Assembly (NCBI GenBank): GCA_958295725.1
Contig: OY282368.1
Coordinates: 62,001 to 126,000, forward strand
Direction of reading: 5' to 3'
Length of the DNA: 64,000 nt
DNA from: an uncultured Alphaproteobacteria bacterium
GTDB taxonomy: Bacteria; Pseudomonadota; Alphaproteobacteria; UBA2966
Shown here: piece by piece, positions 8,681 through 16,832 of the stretch
How positions within the stretch are numbered: the first letter of the stretch is position 1
How the letters are laid out: the number at the start of each line of letters is the position of its first letter
Notes under the pieces: model-generated
The model's input: only the letters and a program-made list of their open reading frames with translations
What the model was told of the DNA's origin: nothing
The model's database searches: none
Program-made: the position numbers and the translations under genes

Positions 8681-10375
8681 GTGGCCGGGAACGCCAGGGG
8701 CATGAAGAAAGGCCTCGCCCAGTACGGCGACGAGGCCTTCTCCCTCTACATGCGGCGCGCCTTCGTCAAGGCGATGGGGTATTCCGACGACGCCCTGACG
8801 CGCCCCATCGTCGGGATCGCCGACACCGGCGGCGACTACAACGCCTGTCACGGGGGCATGGCGAAGCTTATCGAGGCGGTGAAGCGGGGCGTCATGCTGG
8901 CCGGCGGGATGCCGATGGCCTTTCCGACGATCTCGATCCACGAATCCTTCTCCCACCCCACCAGCATGTTCCTGCGGAACCTGATGGCGATGGACACCGA
9001 AGAGATGATCCGCGCCCAGCCCATGGACGCGGTGGTCCTGATCGGCGGCTGCGACAAGACCGTGCCGGCCCAGCTCATGGCCGCGGCCAGCGCCGACGCG
9101 CCCGCCGCCGTCGTCGTCACCGGACCGATGATGACGGGCCGCTACCGGGGCCGGCGCCTGGGTGCCTGCACCGACTGCCGGCGCCTGTGGGCGAGTTACC
9201 GCGCCGGCGAGCTGGACGACGCGGACATCGACGAGATCACCGGCCGTCTGGCACCCACCATCGGCACCTGCATGGTCATGGGCACGGCGAGCACCATGGC
9301 CTGCGTGACGGAAGCCCTCGGCATGATGCTGCCCGGCGGCGCCACCGTCCCCGCCGTCAACGCCGACCGTCTGCGGATCGCCGAACGGACCGGCCGCCGG
9401 GCCGTCGAGATGGCGGAGTCCGGGCCGCGGCCGTCGGAGGTCATGACTGCCGACGCCTTCCGGAACGCCCTGGTCGTCCTCCAGGCGATCGGGGGGTCCA
9501 CCAACGGGTTGATCCATCTCGCGGCGATCGCCCGCCGGCTGGGCCTCGCCATCGATCTCGACGAGTTCGACCGCATCGGACGCGAGGTGCCGATGCTCGT
9601 CGACCTCAAGCCGTCGGGCGAGCACTACATGGAGAACCTGTATGAATCCGGCGGCCTGAACGCGGTGCTGCGCGAGCTCGCGCCGCATCTCGCGCTCGAC
9701 GCGCCGACGATCACCGGCCGTCCCCTCGGCGAGAACATCGAGGAGGGAGAGCGCGTGCCCGGGCAGGTCGTCGTGCGGTCTCCCGACAGGCCCGTCCGGC
9801 CCTCGGGCGGGCTGGCGGTGCTGCGCGGGAACCTCGCGCCGGGAGGCGCCGTCATCAAGCATTCCGCCGCGTCGCCCGAGCTCGTGTCCCACCGGGGCCG
9901 GGCGGTCGTCTTCGAGTCCCTGGAGGACCTCGCCCGGCGGATCGACGACCCGGACCTCGACGTCGACGCGGACAGCGTGCTCGTTCTCAGGAACGCCGGC
10001 CCCAGGGGCGCGCCCGGGATGCCGGAGGCCGGCTACCTGCCCATACCCGGGAAACTCGCCCGTCGGGGCGTCAGGGACATGGTGCGCGTCTCCGACGCCC
10101 GCATGAGCGGCACCGCGTTCGGCACGGTCGTCCTCCACGTCACGCCGGAGTCCCACGTCGGCGGCCCCCTCGCCCTGGTCCGGGACGGGGACTCGATCTC
10201 CCTGGATGTCGAGGCGCGCCGGCTGGAGCTCGAGGTCGACGCGGCGGAGCTCCGATCCCGCCGGGAGAGCTGGGCGCCCCCGCCCCCCCATCCGGGGAGC
10301 GAACGGGGATACCTCAAGCTCTACATGGACTCCGTCCTGCAGGCGGACCAGGGCTGCGATTTCGACTTCATGTGA
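8681..10375 (+). CDS. IlvD/Edd family dehydratase (dihydroxy-acid or sugar-acid dehydratase)
   Basis: 564 residues. Signature segments are TGGDYNACH at about 49, VLIGGCDKT at about 122 (first Fe-S cysteine), GACTDCRRLW near 165 and TIGTCMVMGTASTMA near 192 (third cysteine), then GGSTNGLIHLAAIA. The C-terminal swivelling domain is present (MSGTAFGTVVLHVTPES). Enzymes of this family remove water from 2,3-dihydroxy acids, either for branched-chain amino acid synthesis (IlvD) or for sugar-acid catabolism. Pairing with a monooxygenase rather than ilv genes favours a catabolic sugar- or organic-acid substrate, but that is inference. GTG at 8681 was used as start; ATG at 8702 is equally plausible. 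Confidence 0.88.
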   Translation: MAGNARGMKKGLAQYGDEAFSLYMRRAFVKAMGYSDDALTRPIVGIADTGGDYNACHGGMAKLIEAVKRGVMLAGGMPMAFPTISIHESFSHPTSMFLRNLMAMDTEEMIRAQPMDAVVLIGGCDKTVPAQLMAAASADAPAAVVVTGPMMTGRYRGRRLGACTDCRRLWASYRAGELDDADIDEITGRLAPTIGTCMVMGTASTMACVTEALGMMLPGGATVPAVNADRLRIAERTGRRAVEMAESGPRPSEVMTADAFRNALVVLQAIGGSTNGLIHLAAIARRLGLAIDLDEFDRIGREVPMLVDLKPSGEHYMENLYESGGLNAVLRELAPHLALDAPTITGRPLGENIEEGERVPGQVVVRSPDRPVRPSGGLAVLRGNLAPGGAVIKHSAASPELVSHRGRAVVFESLEDLARRIDDPDLDVDADSVLVLRNAGPRGAPGMPEAGYLPIPGKLARRGVRDMVRVSDARMSGTAFGTVVLHVTPESHVGGPLALVRDGDSISLDVEARRLELEVDAAELRSRRESWAPPPPHPGSERGYLKLYMDSVLQADQGCDFDFM

Positions 10376-10433
10376 CCGCGTCGCGGGTTTCGCGGCCGTC
10401 GATGGACGGGCGATCCGACGGGAGGAGGCGGCC

Positions 10434-10985
10434 TCATCCGGCGAGAGCCTCCTCCAGCCAGTCGCGGATCCTTCGCAGCCCGCGGTCGCGGAGGACGTAG
10501 ACCGTCCGCCGGGCGATGCCGAAACGCCGGCGTATCGCCGGAACGGGAACCCCGGCAGCGAGCGCGAAGACGACGTTCGTCTCGCGCGGCGGCGACCGCC
10601 CGCTTACGCCGATCAGCCACTCCATGACGGTCTCCAGCCGTCCGATGGCGCCGGCGGACGGCGGTGCGAGACCGACGGACATCGGCTCCCAGCGCCCGCC
10701 GCTCGCCACCGCGGTCGCGAACGCCTCGCTGTACTCGCGAATCGCCCGCGGCCACGACGAACGGGTCCCCGACGCGAGCCAACGCCGCTCCCGGTCCGGC
10801 AACCGCTTCAGAGTGTCCGCGGCTTCGATCAGGAGTTCCCACACCGCGTCCGCGATGGTCGGTTCCGTCTTCCCGGCCTCCACGCACATGCGCAGTCCGA
10901 CGAGAAGGACGTCCCGGTGCCGTCCGCGCTCGGCGCGGGCCGGGAGAGTCGTTTTTCCATTCGACGGCAAAGACGGGAGAGACAT
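10434..10985 (-). CDS. DUF6362-like helix-turn-helix protein
   Basis: 183 residues. The middle and C-terminus follow a pattern I associate with DUF6362: an EAADTLKRLP helix, a WPRAIREYSEAF segment, LAPPSAGAIGRLETVMEWL, and then a C-terminal helix-turn-helix (GVPVPAIRRRFGIARRTVYV). Such proteins occur in alphaproteobacterial phage-like and accessory regions, and their biochemical role is not established to my knowledge. The gene is transcribed away from the XRE/S24 gene across a 154-bp AT-rich spacer, so the two probably share regulation. No other phage gene is nearby, so this may be a remnant or a stand-alone regulatory pair. Confidence 0.68.
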   Translation of the reverse strand: MSLPSLPSNGKTTLPARAERGRHRDVLLVGLRMCVEAGKTEPTIADAVWELLIEAADTLKRLPDRERRWLASGTRSSWPRAIREYSEAFATAVASGGRWEPMSVGLAPPSAGAIGRLETVMEWLIGVSGRSPPRETNVVFALAAGVPVPAIRRRFGIARRTVYVLRDRGLRRIRDWLEEALAG

Positions 10986-11015
10986 GGAGCGGTCCTTTCA
11001 TGGATGTCCGGCACC

Positions 11016-11062
11016 GGATATCCCGACGACGGGAATATATTATATCAAATATATCCAATTCG
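11016..11062. promoter_or_regulatory. AT-rich divergent promoter/operator region
   Basis: Between the DUF6362-like and XRE/S24 genes the GC-rich background gives way to an AT-rich block at 11034-11060 (AATATATTATATC, then AAATATATCC). It is flanked by the inverted repeat CCCG-ACGA-CGGG at 11022-11033, with ATAT on both outer sides. This is the expected place for divergent promoters and an operator bound by the S24-type repressor. Binding is inferred, not shown. Confidence 0.5.
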
Positions 11063-11139
11063 GTGATCAAGTGCAAATGTTTCCGATCCGGTCCGATTCC
11101 GTGTTGGTATTCTCCGAAACCGGCGGTAATATCGTCGCC

Positions 11140-11784
11140 ATGAAGAACAGGATCAGAGAGCTTCGCCTCCGCCAGGACCTCACGCTGCAACGGCTCGCGG
11201 ATCGTATCGGCACCACGCCGCAGCAGATCCATCGGCTGGAACGGGGCGTCCGCCGGTTGAGCACGGAATGGATGGAACGGGTCGCCTCGGGTCTCGGCGT
11301 CCATCCCACCGAACTGATCGCGAACGAGGCCGACCTCGCCATGCGTTCGGGCGTGGGCGACGGGTCCGGCATCCGGGTGCGCGAGCTTCCCGCCTACGGC
11401 GCCATCGACCTGCCCGTGTACGGGACGGCGGTAGGGGGAAACGACACCCTGCTCTTCAACGACGGCGAGGTCACGGAACGCCTCGCGCGGCCGGCCCTGC
11501 TCGCCGGCGCCGTACAGGCCTACGCGGTCTACATGACCGGCGATTCCATGGAACCCCGGTATCGCGCGCTGGAGCTGCTCTACGTGAATCCGGCCCGGCC
11601 CGTCACCGCCGGCTGCTACGTCGTGGTCCAGAAGGCGAACGGCGAGGCCCTGGTGAAGCGGTTCAGGAGCCGCGACGATCGCGTCGTCGTGCTGGAGCAG
11701 TTGAACCCCGATGCCGAGATCCGGATCCCGTCCGAGGAAGTCACCGCCATCCACCGGGTCGTCGGGTCCGTCGAGCACGCCTGA
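11140..11784 (+). CDS. XRE-family repressor with S24 (LexA/CI-like) peptidase domain
   Basis: 214 residues. The N-terminal helix-turn-helix is clear (LTLQRLADRIGTTPQQIHRL at about 13-32). The C-terminal half is a peptidase S24-like fold with YMTGDSMEPRY, where the Ser of the GDSM motif is the nucleophile, and VVVQKANGEALVKRF, which supplies the catalytic Lys region. Proteins of this build repress phage or accessory promoters and lose repression by RecA-stimulated self-cleavage. No Ala-Gly or Cys-Gly cleavage site is obvious, so inducibility is uncertain. The ATG at 11140 was chosen because the HTH starts ten residues later; the upstream frame runs through the AT-rich promoter region. Confidence 0.86.
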   Translation: MKNRIRELRLRQDLTLQRLADRIGTTPQQIHRLERGVRRLSTEWMERVASGLGVHPTELIANEADLAMRSGVGDGSGIRVRELPAYGAIDLPVYGTAVGGNDTLLFNDGEVTERLARPALLAGAVQAYAVYMTGDSMEPRYRALELLYVNPARPVTAGCYVVVQKANGEALVKRFRSRDDRVVVLEQLNPDAEIRIPSEEVTAIHRVVGSVEHA

Positions 11785-11865
11785 CCGCGCCGGCTTGGCG
11801 CCGCTCCGCGCTCCTCCCCCTCACGGGGGATGTCGGGAGGGAGTGGATCGCGGTCTCGTGAGCCG

Positions 11866-12100
11866 GCGAGGATATACCATCCCGCAGCCTCGTCGCCTTC
11901 AGGTTCAGGTCCAGCCGGTAGAGCGCGCCCCGGAAGGCGTTCATGCCGGGCATGTCCATCGAGCCGGCGAGGAACCGGTCCTGTCCGTCGACCTTGCCGT
12001 CGTTGAAGCGCGTGCGCCCCTCCCCCGCCTCGGGATCGAGTTCGGGATGGCGCTGCAATGTAGAGATTCCGTGCACCTCTCGCAGTCGCAGTCCGACGGC
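11866..12100 (-). pseudogene. Fragment of a duplicated SMP-30/gluconolactonase gene
   Basis: On the minus strand this stretch encodes DPEAGEGRTRFNDGKVD and MDMPGMNAFRGALYRLD, nearly identical to residues 96-145 of the intact SMP-30 protein at 12946-13821. At DNA level 11875-12039 aligns with 13389-13553 without gaps and with about seven differences over the 159 best-aligned bases by eye. Both ends of the match break off abruptly and no complete reading frame surrounds it, so this is a broken partial copy. The rest of the 11785-12139 interval shows no other gene; a CCCCC-TCAC-GGGGG hairpin at 11816-11829 lacks a T-tract. Confidence 0.8.
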
Positions 12101-12139
12101 CAGATTGCGGCGGTCCCACGACCCGCACGGCGGCACCGT

Positions 12140-12559
12140 TCACATCGCATCGGAGTCGTGGACCAAGGATAGACCTTCACTCACCGCGGCGCGAGCGAGA
12201 GCCCTGTCGAGCGTTGCGAGCGGCGCCGCGCGCCTCTTCGCCAATTCCAGATAGACGGCGTCGTAAAACGACAAACCGTACCGCTCGGCCAGGGCGAATG
12301 CGATGTCGAGGTCGGGCTCGGTGTCGGTGCGGATGGGTAGATCATGCAAGGCGCTCAGGCGCTCCGCCGGCCCGGCGGGGATGAATCGGCCACGCCGAGC
12401 CGCTACGAGAAGGCCGTTACGCAACTCCAGGTGCCATAGGTGGGGGACCAGCGCCTCGTCGTCTTCCAGACGCTTCAAGGCCGACTCTGCCGCAGGCGCC
12501 GTCTCGTCACCCAACAGCCAAGCGACCGTGACCGAGGCATCGAGAACGAAGAGGCTCAC
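12140..12559 (-). CDS. vapC: VapC-type PIN-domain toxin ribonuclease
   Basis: 139 residues of a single PIN domain. The four acidic positions expected for metal-dependent RNase activity are present: Asp in FVLDASVT, Glu in HLELRNGL, Asp in SFYDAVYLELA, and Asp in LATLDRALA. The GTG start at 12559 overlaps the antitoxin stop by four bases (GTGA), the standard coupled arrangement of VapBC operons. A longer upstream frame lies inside the antitoxin gene and was rejected. The target RNA cannot be read from sequence. The pair sits between a broken copy of an SMP-30 gene and the intact gene. Confidence 0.88.
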   Translation of the reverse strand: MSLFVLDASVTVAWLLGDETAPAAESALKRLEDDEALVPHLWHLELRNGLLVAARRGRFIPAGPAERLSALHDLPIRTDTEPDLDIAFALAERYGLSFYDAVYLELAKRRAAPLATLDRALARAAVSEGLSLVHDSDAM

Positions 12560-12807
12560 AAGCGATGGCCATGATGGCGCGCTTGGAGAATGTCGTTGAC
12601 GGACATGGCAACGGGTCGCCATTCGCTACGACGGCGGCGAAAGCGCGCCACGGCCCGCTTGCGGTCGGCGTGCTCGCCCGCCGGAGCGGGAATCACGTGC
12701 GCTATCGTCTCGCCACGCCGGGTAATCGCCACGGTCTCGCCGTACTCAACCGCCCGGAGGAGCTCGGCCAGACGCGCCTTGGCCTCGGTCGCCTGTATGG
12801 TGCGCAT
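12556..12807 (-). CDS. vapB: Phd/YefM-type antitoxin partner of VapC
   Basis: 83 residues. The N-terminus (MRTIQATEAKARLAELLRAV, then EYGETVAITRRGETIAHVIP) is the Phd/YefM fold, which binds DNA as a dimer and represses its own operon. The basic, less structured C-terminal half (FRRRRSEWRP) is the expected toxin-wrapping segment. The ATG at 12807 was chosen over an in-frame TTG at 12819. A four-base overlap with vapC supports co-translation. The promoter should lie in 12808-12945, where a TCGCGG tandem repeat occurs. Confidence 0.85.
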   Translation of the reverse strand: MRTIQATEAKARLAELLRAVEYGETVAITRRGETIAHVIPAPAGEHADRKRAVARFRRRRSEWRPVAMSVNDILQARHHGHRL

Positions 12808-12875
12808 CGCAAGGTCCAACCGGTCGCCGTAACCGGGTGAGCCTTACCATGCGCGGCCCGGGCCTGGCAAACTGT

Positions 12876-12899
12876 TCGCGGTCGCGGTCGCGGTCGCGG
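12876..12899. repeat. Four perfect TCGCGG tandem copies
   Basis: Four consecutive TCGCGG hexamers lie in the gap between the SMP-30 gene end and the vapB start. The array is short and in phase, so copy number could vary by slippage. It lies about 70 bases upstream of the vapB start, in the probable promoter region; an effect on expression is only a possibility. Confidence 0.7.
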
Positions 12900-12945
12900 T
12901 TCCGGTGCCGGATCGCCATGCCGAGCCCGCCGCGCGAACGCTGCG

Positions 12946-13821
12946 CTACCCGGCGAAGCGCGGCTCGGGCAGGCCGGTCGCGCCGAGACCGTATATGGCG
13001 AACAGACGGCCGTCGTCGTCGTTCCCGGTCTTCGCCTGCTGCCACTCCCAGATCGACGTGACGTAGAGGACGTCGAGGCCGGGGCCTCCGAACATCACGC
13101 TGGAGGGGTGGTCGGTGGGCATGTCGACCGCGCGGACGAGCTCGCCGTCCGGCGAGAAGCAGCCGATCCGTCCGCGCGAGACCAGGGCGCTCCACACGCA
13201 ACCGTCGGCGTCCACCGTCGCGCCGTCGGGGACGGCGTCGAGCGTTTCCGGACCGGCGAAGACGCGCATGTCGGAGATCCCGCCGGTCGCGACGTCGTAG
13301 TCGTGGGCCCAGATCGTCCTTCGCGGACTGTCGGCGAAGTAGAACGTGCCCCCGTCGGGGCTGAAGCACGGCCCGTTGGAGATCCCGATACCCTCCCGCA
13401 GCCTCGTCGCCTTCAAGTCCGGGTCCAGCCGGTAGAGCGCGCCCCGGAAGGCGTTCATGCCGGGCATGTCCATCGAGCCGGCGAGGAACCGGCCCTGTCT
13501 GTCGACCTTGCCGTCGTTGAAGCGCGTGCGCTCCTCCCCCGCTTCGGGATCGACGATCGGCGTGGCGGTCCCGCTCTCGAAATCGAGGAAGTGGAACCCC
13601 GACTTCAGCGCGATCACCGCGCCGCCGGACTCGCGGAGCGCCAGGGAACCGATCCGCTCGGGGACCGGCCAGTCGCGAACCTCGCCGCTGGCCGGGTCGA
13701 GACGACGGACGCGGCAACCGTTCGAGTCGACCCAGTAGAGGACCTCGTCCCGCGGGTCCCAGAGCGGCCCCTCGCCCAGCCGGTCCCGTTCCGTGTCGAG
13801 CCTTCGGATCTCCACGCTCAT
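12946..13821 (-). CDS. SMP-30/gluconolactonase family lactone hydrolase
   Basis: 291 residues of a six-bladed beta-propeller. Family features include the opening LGEGPLWDPRDEVLYWVD, RFNDGKVDRQGRFLAG (the N-D-G-K metal-binding region), GISNGPCFSPDGGTFYFAD, and DGATVDADGCVWSA. These enzymes are divalent-metal lactonases that open sugar or organic lactones. The gene is last in an operon of aromatic ring-cleavage genes and overlaps the upstream hydrolase gene by four bases (ATGA). It may therefore hydrolyse a muconolactone-like or pyrone intermediate, which is inference. Part of it (13389-13553) is duplicated at 11875-12039. Confidence 0.9.
   Translation of the reverse strand: MSVEIRRLDTERDRLGEGPLWDPRDEVLYWVDSNGCRVRRLDPASGEVRDWPVPERIGSLALRESGGAVIALKSGFHFLDFESGTATPIVDPEAGEERTRFNDGKVDRQGRFLAGSMDMPGMNAFRGALYRLDPDLKATRLREGIGISNGPCFSPDGGTFYFADSPRRTIWAHDYDVATGGISDMRVFAGPETLDAVPDGATVDADGCVWSALVSRGRIGCFSPDGELVRAVDMPTDHPSSVMFGGPGLDVLYVTSIWEWQQAKTGNDDDGRLFAIYGLGATGLPEPRFAG
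13389..13553. repeat. Parent copy of a 165-bp near-identical direct repeat
   Basis: This internal segment of the SMP-30 gene matches 11875-12039 in the same orientation without gaps, with about seven differences over the 159 best-aligned bases. The two copies are offset by 1514 bp and bracket the vapBC pair. High identity suggests a recent duplication or gene conversion. Confidence 0.85.
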
Positions 13822-14744
13822 GTCCGTCCCTCCGATTCCGGCGCCCGGGGGAACCCGAACAGGCGCGCCGCGTTGTCCACGAGTATCCTGTCGCGCGCGC
13901 CGGGGTCCGGGGCGAACGCCGGCAACAGGTTGAGAAGCGCCCCGTCGTTCGGCACCCGCGCCGGGTCGAAGTAGGCCGAGTGCGGCCAGTCGGTTCCCCA
14001 CACCACGCGGTCCGGCGCCACGTCGATGAGCGCGCGGGCGAACGGGACGACGTCGCCGTAGGGCGGCCCCGTTCCGGAGATGCGGTCGGCGCCTGTGAGC
14101 TTCACCCAGACGTGCCGTTCCCTGGCGAGGTCCAGCAGCACGCGGAACGGCTCCTGGTCGAGGCCGAGAGAGACGTCGACCCGGCCGAAATGATCGATGA
14201 CGATGGGCGTAGCGGCGCGCGCCAAGCGTTCGGCCAGGCCGACGAGGGCCTCGGGCGCCGAATGAAGCTCGATCTGCCATTCCAGCCGCGCGCACCAGCC
14301 GGCGACGCGGTCGAAGATCCCGGGATCGAAGACGCCGCCGTGCCGCGGATTGAACGCGAAGCGGACGCCGCGCGCACCGAGAGCATTCAGGCGCTTCAGA
14401 TCCCCGAAGGCGGCGGAGGCGTCGAGCTTGACGATGCCGACGAACCGGCCGTCGCTCCGGGCGACGGCGTCGAGCGTGACCGCGTTGTCGCTCCCGTGCA
14501 GGTTGGGATGGACCACGACGCCGCGCTCGATGCCGAGCTTCTCCATGAGGACGAGATAGTCCTCCAGCGGCGAATCGGGCGGCGTGTACTTGCGGTCCGG
14601 CGCGAAGGGGAACCTGTCCGACGGGCCGAACACGTGGAAGTGCGTGTCGCAGACGCCCGGCGGCGGCGTGAACGCGGGCGGGTCCGGATGGGGGTCCGGC
14701 CCCTCGCAGCCGGGGATGTCGGCGGGAATGTCGGTCGTCGTCAT
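13818..14744 (-). CDS. Amidohydrolase-family lactonase, similar to 2-pyrone-4,6-dicarboxylate lactonase
   Basis: 308 residues of an amidohydrolase-2 TIM barrel. CDTHFHVFGP at about 31 is the His-x-His metal-binding strand. RGVVVHPNLHGSDN, IVIDHFGRVD and VVWGTDWPHSAYF (catalytic Asp) follow the pattern of LigI, the PDC lactonase of the protocatechuate 4,5-cleavage pathway, and of related dicarboxylate lactonases. The gene overlaps pcaB upstream and the SMP-30 gene downstream by four bases each, so it is part of the same operon. The actual lactone is not known; close LigI relatives open several tricarboxylate-type lactones. Confidence 0.84.
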   Translation of the reverse strand: MTTTDIPADIPGCEGPDPHPDPPAFTPPPGVCDTHFHVFGPSDRFPFAPDRKYTPPDSPLEDYLVLMEKLGIERGVVVHPNLHGSDNAVTLDAVARSDGRFVGIVKLDASAAFGDLKRLNALGARGVRFAFNPRHGGVFDPGIFDRVAGWCARLEWQIELHSAPEALVGLAERLARAATPIVIDHFGRVDVSLGLDQEPFRVLLDLARERHVWVKLTGADRISGTGPPYGDVVPFARALIDVAPDRVVWGTDWPHSAYFDPARVPNDGALLNLLPAFAPDPGARDRILVDNAARLFGFPRAPESEGRT

Positions 14745-16066
14745 CCGGCGATCTCCCGCGCGCGGGCCACCGTCCGGTCCACTTCCGCACCCGTCGCACC
14801 CAGGTAGTTCCGGGGGTCCATCGCCCGCGCGAGCTCGTCCCCGTCGACGAGCCCGGCGACTTCCGGGGTCGACGCGAGGACGGATGCCAGATCCGTCGCC
14901 TCGGCGTCCGCCCGCCGGCAAGCGTCGTGGACGAGGTCCTTCGCCTTCAGGCGACCGAGACGCGGCGCCAGCGCCATCATCGCGGCCTCGGCCATGACGG
15001 CCCCGCGGGAGGACTCGAGGTTGGCGCGCATGCGCGCCGCGTCCACGCGGAGGCCCGCCGAGACGTGGCGCGCGGTGGCGAGCGCTTCGCCCGCGAGGAC
15101 GAAAATCTCCGGGACGATCATGTTCTCGACGAACCCCTGAGGTCCCCGCTCGTGGTCGTGCCGGGCGGAGTCGAGCACGAGGGACACGTGGCTCGCGACG
15201 ATTCGCGCGTTGGCGACGATCCGCCCCGAATACACCGGATTCCGTTTCTGCGGCAACGTGCTGCTGGCGTCCCGCCCGCCCGAGACGGGCTCGAACGCCT
15301 CTCCCACGTCGCTCGCGCCCAGGGCGGCCACGTCGTGCCCGATCTTGCCGAGGGTCGCCGTGACGAGGCCCAGGAAACAGGCCGTCTCCGCCACCGTGTC
15401 CCGCGCCGCGTGCCAGACGGCGACCGGCTCGCCCAGTCCGAGACGCACCAGCAGCCTCTCGCGCACCTCCGCTCCGCGCCCGCCGAAGGACGCCAGAGTC
15501 CCCACCGCGCCGCCGAACTGGCCGACGAGGACGCGCGGGCGAAGCTCTTCCAGGCGCTCGACGTGGCGGCAGACCGGCGCCAGCCAGCGCGCGACCTTGG
15601 CGCCGAACGTGAACGGCAGGGCGTGGCCGCCGAAGGTGCGCGCCACCATCGGCGTGTCCCGGTGCCGCGCCGCCAGACCGGCGAGGTCCCGGGCCAAGCC
15701 CTTCAGGTCTTCCTCGATGTGCGCGAAAGCGTCCCGGAACTGCATCGCGAGCGCCGTGTCCATGACGTCCTGCGTGGTGCTGCCCCAGTGGACGAACTGC
15801 CCCAGACCGTCGCGGCAGGCCGCCGCGAGCTGGCGCGCCAGCGGCGCGATCGGATACCCGGTCCGTCGCGTGTCGGCGCCGAGCTTCTCCGTGTCGATAG
15901 TCTCGGGCGTAGCGATTCGCGCGATCTCCCGCGCGGCTTCCTCGGGTATCAGGCCGAGCTCGGCCTCGACCTCGGCGAGCGCCGCCTCGAAGGCCAGATA
16001 CCGCTCGAGGCGTCCCGCCTCGGAGAAGATCCCCGCGAGGGGGCTGGTCGGGGGAGCGTCCGACAT
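14741..16066 (-). CDS. pcaB: PcaB-like 3-carboxy-cis,cis-muconate cycloisomerase
   Basis: 441 residues of the fumarase/aspartase superfamily. The three conserved regions are visible: QFVHWGSTTQDVMDTA (about 112), TFGGHALPFTFGAKVA (about 145) and the signature loop SGGRDASSTLPQKRNPV (about 270). PcaB converts 3-carboxymuconate to 4-carboxymuconolactone, the step after intradiol cleavage of protocatechuate, which fits the dioxygenase gene next to it. The usual following genes pcaC and pcaD are absent, and the operon instead continues with two lactonase-type hydrolases. The gene lies 38 bases after the dioxygenase stop. Confidence 0.88.
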   Translation of the reverse strand: MSDAPPTSPLAGIFSEAGRLERYLAFEAALAEVEAELGLIPEEAAREIARIATPETIDTEKLGADTRRTGYPIAPLARQLAAACRDGLGQFVHWGSTTQDVMDTALAMQFRDAFAHIEEDLKGLARDLAGLAARHRDTPMVARTFGGHALPFTFGAKVARWLAPVCRHVERLEELRPRVLVGQFGGAVGTLASFGGRGAEVRERLLVRLGLGEPVAVWHAARDTVAETACFLGLVTATLGKIGHDVAALGASDVGEAFEPVSGGRDASSTLPQKRNPVYSGRIVANARIVASHVSLVLDSARHDHERGPQGFVENMIVPEIFVLAGEALATARHVSAGLRVDAARMRANLESSRGAVMAEAAMMALAPRLGRLKAKDLVHDACRRADAEATDLASVLASTPEVAGLVDGDELARAMDPRNYLGATGAEVDRTVARAREIAG

Positions 16067-16104
16067 CGGCGCCGGCTCGCGCTTCGGCTCTCGGCGGAGG
16101 CGGA

Positions 16105-16830
16105 TCAGGCTTCGAAGAACGGCGTCTCCCGGGAGCCCCGCAACACCATGTCGAAGGTGTACGTCGTCGCACCGCGCGCCCCCCTGGACGCCTTGCCCGT
16201 CAGCGCCCGCCGCGCCCTGTCGTCGGGAAGCGCGTTGAACATGAAGTCCCGGCGGTTCAGGCGCTCGCCCGGGAAGTACATCTGGGTGATCAGACGGTCG
16301 AGGATGCCGGCGGCGTACAGCGAGAAGTGGATGTGCCGGGGCCGCTTCCAGGAGTCGTAGCCGGGCACCGGATAGGCCGCCGGCTTGATCGTGTGGAACC
16401 GGTAGCGCCCGTCCTCGTCGGTGACGGTCCGGCCGACGCCGTTGAAGTTGGGGTCGAGCGGGATGCCGGACTGGTCCACCGCGTGCCGGTAGCGGCCGGC
16501 CGCGTTGCACTGCCAAGCCTCGATCAGGCAGCCCCGGACCGGCCGCCCGTCCTCGTCCAGCACACGCCCCACGACGTCGATGATCTCGCCCTTGGCGCGC
16601 GGCTTGCCCTTGGCGATCCGCGTCATGTCGTTCTCGCCCGGCTCGATGAGGAACTCGTGCGGGTAGAACGGACCCAGCGTCTGCCACGGCGTAGCGTCCA
16701 GCTTCCCGAGACGCCGGCTCGGCGTCCGCTTGTTCTGCACGGCGTAGCCCTCGATCCGCTTCAGCTGGCGTCCGGGCTTGACCGGCCTGGGCGCGCGCGC
16801 GGCGCGCGATGTCGTCGTCGCCTTGGCCAT
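16105..16830 (-). CDS. pcaH: Intradiol ring-cleavage dioxygenase, protocatechuate 3,4-dioxygenase beta-like
   Basis: 241 residues. The four Fe(III) ligands can be placed: Tyr in GRYRHAVD, Tyr in PGYDSWKRPRH, and two His in RHIHFSLY. ATPWQTLGPFYP and VVGRVLDEDGRPVRGCLIEA are typical of the PcaH-type subunit. No PcaG-like alpha subunit gene is adjacent, so the enzyme may be homomeric or act on a related diol. A basic N-terminal extension of about 20 residues is unusual but low in complexity. The gene follows the Rieske oxygenase gene by two bases. Confidence 0.88.
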   Translation of the reverse strand: MAKATTTSRAARAPRPVKPGRQLKRIEGYAVQNKRTPSRRLGKLDATPWQTLGPFYPHEFLIEPGENDMTRIAKGKPRAKGEIIDVVGRVLDEDGRPVRGCLIEAWQCNAAGRYRHAVDQSGIPLDPNFNGVGRTVTDEDGRYRFHTIKPAAYPVPGYDSWKRPRHIHFSLYAAGILDRLITQMYFPGERLNRRDFMFNALPDDRARRALTGKASRGARGATTYTFDMVLRGSRETPFFEA

Positions 16831-16832
16831 CG

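Noticed and set aside
11816..11829. Terminator hairpin after the S24 gene
   Set aside because: CCCCC-TCAC-GGGGG has only a 5-bp stem and no T-tract.
10434..12807. Prophage
   Set aside because: Only a repressor-like pair and a toxin-antitoxin are present; no integrase, structural, lysis or replication genes and no att-like ends.
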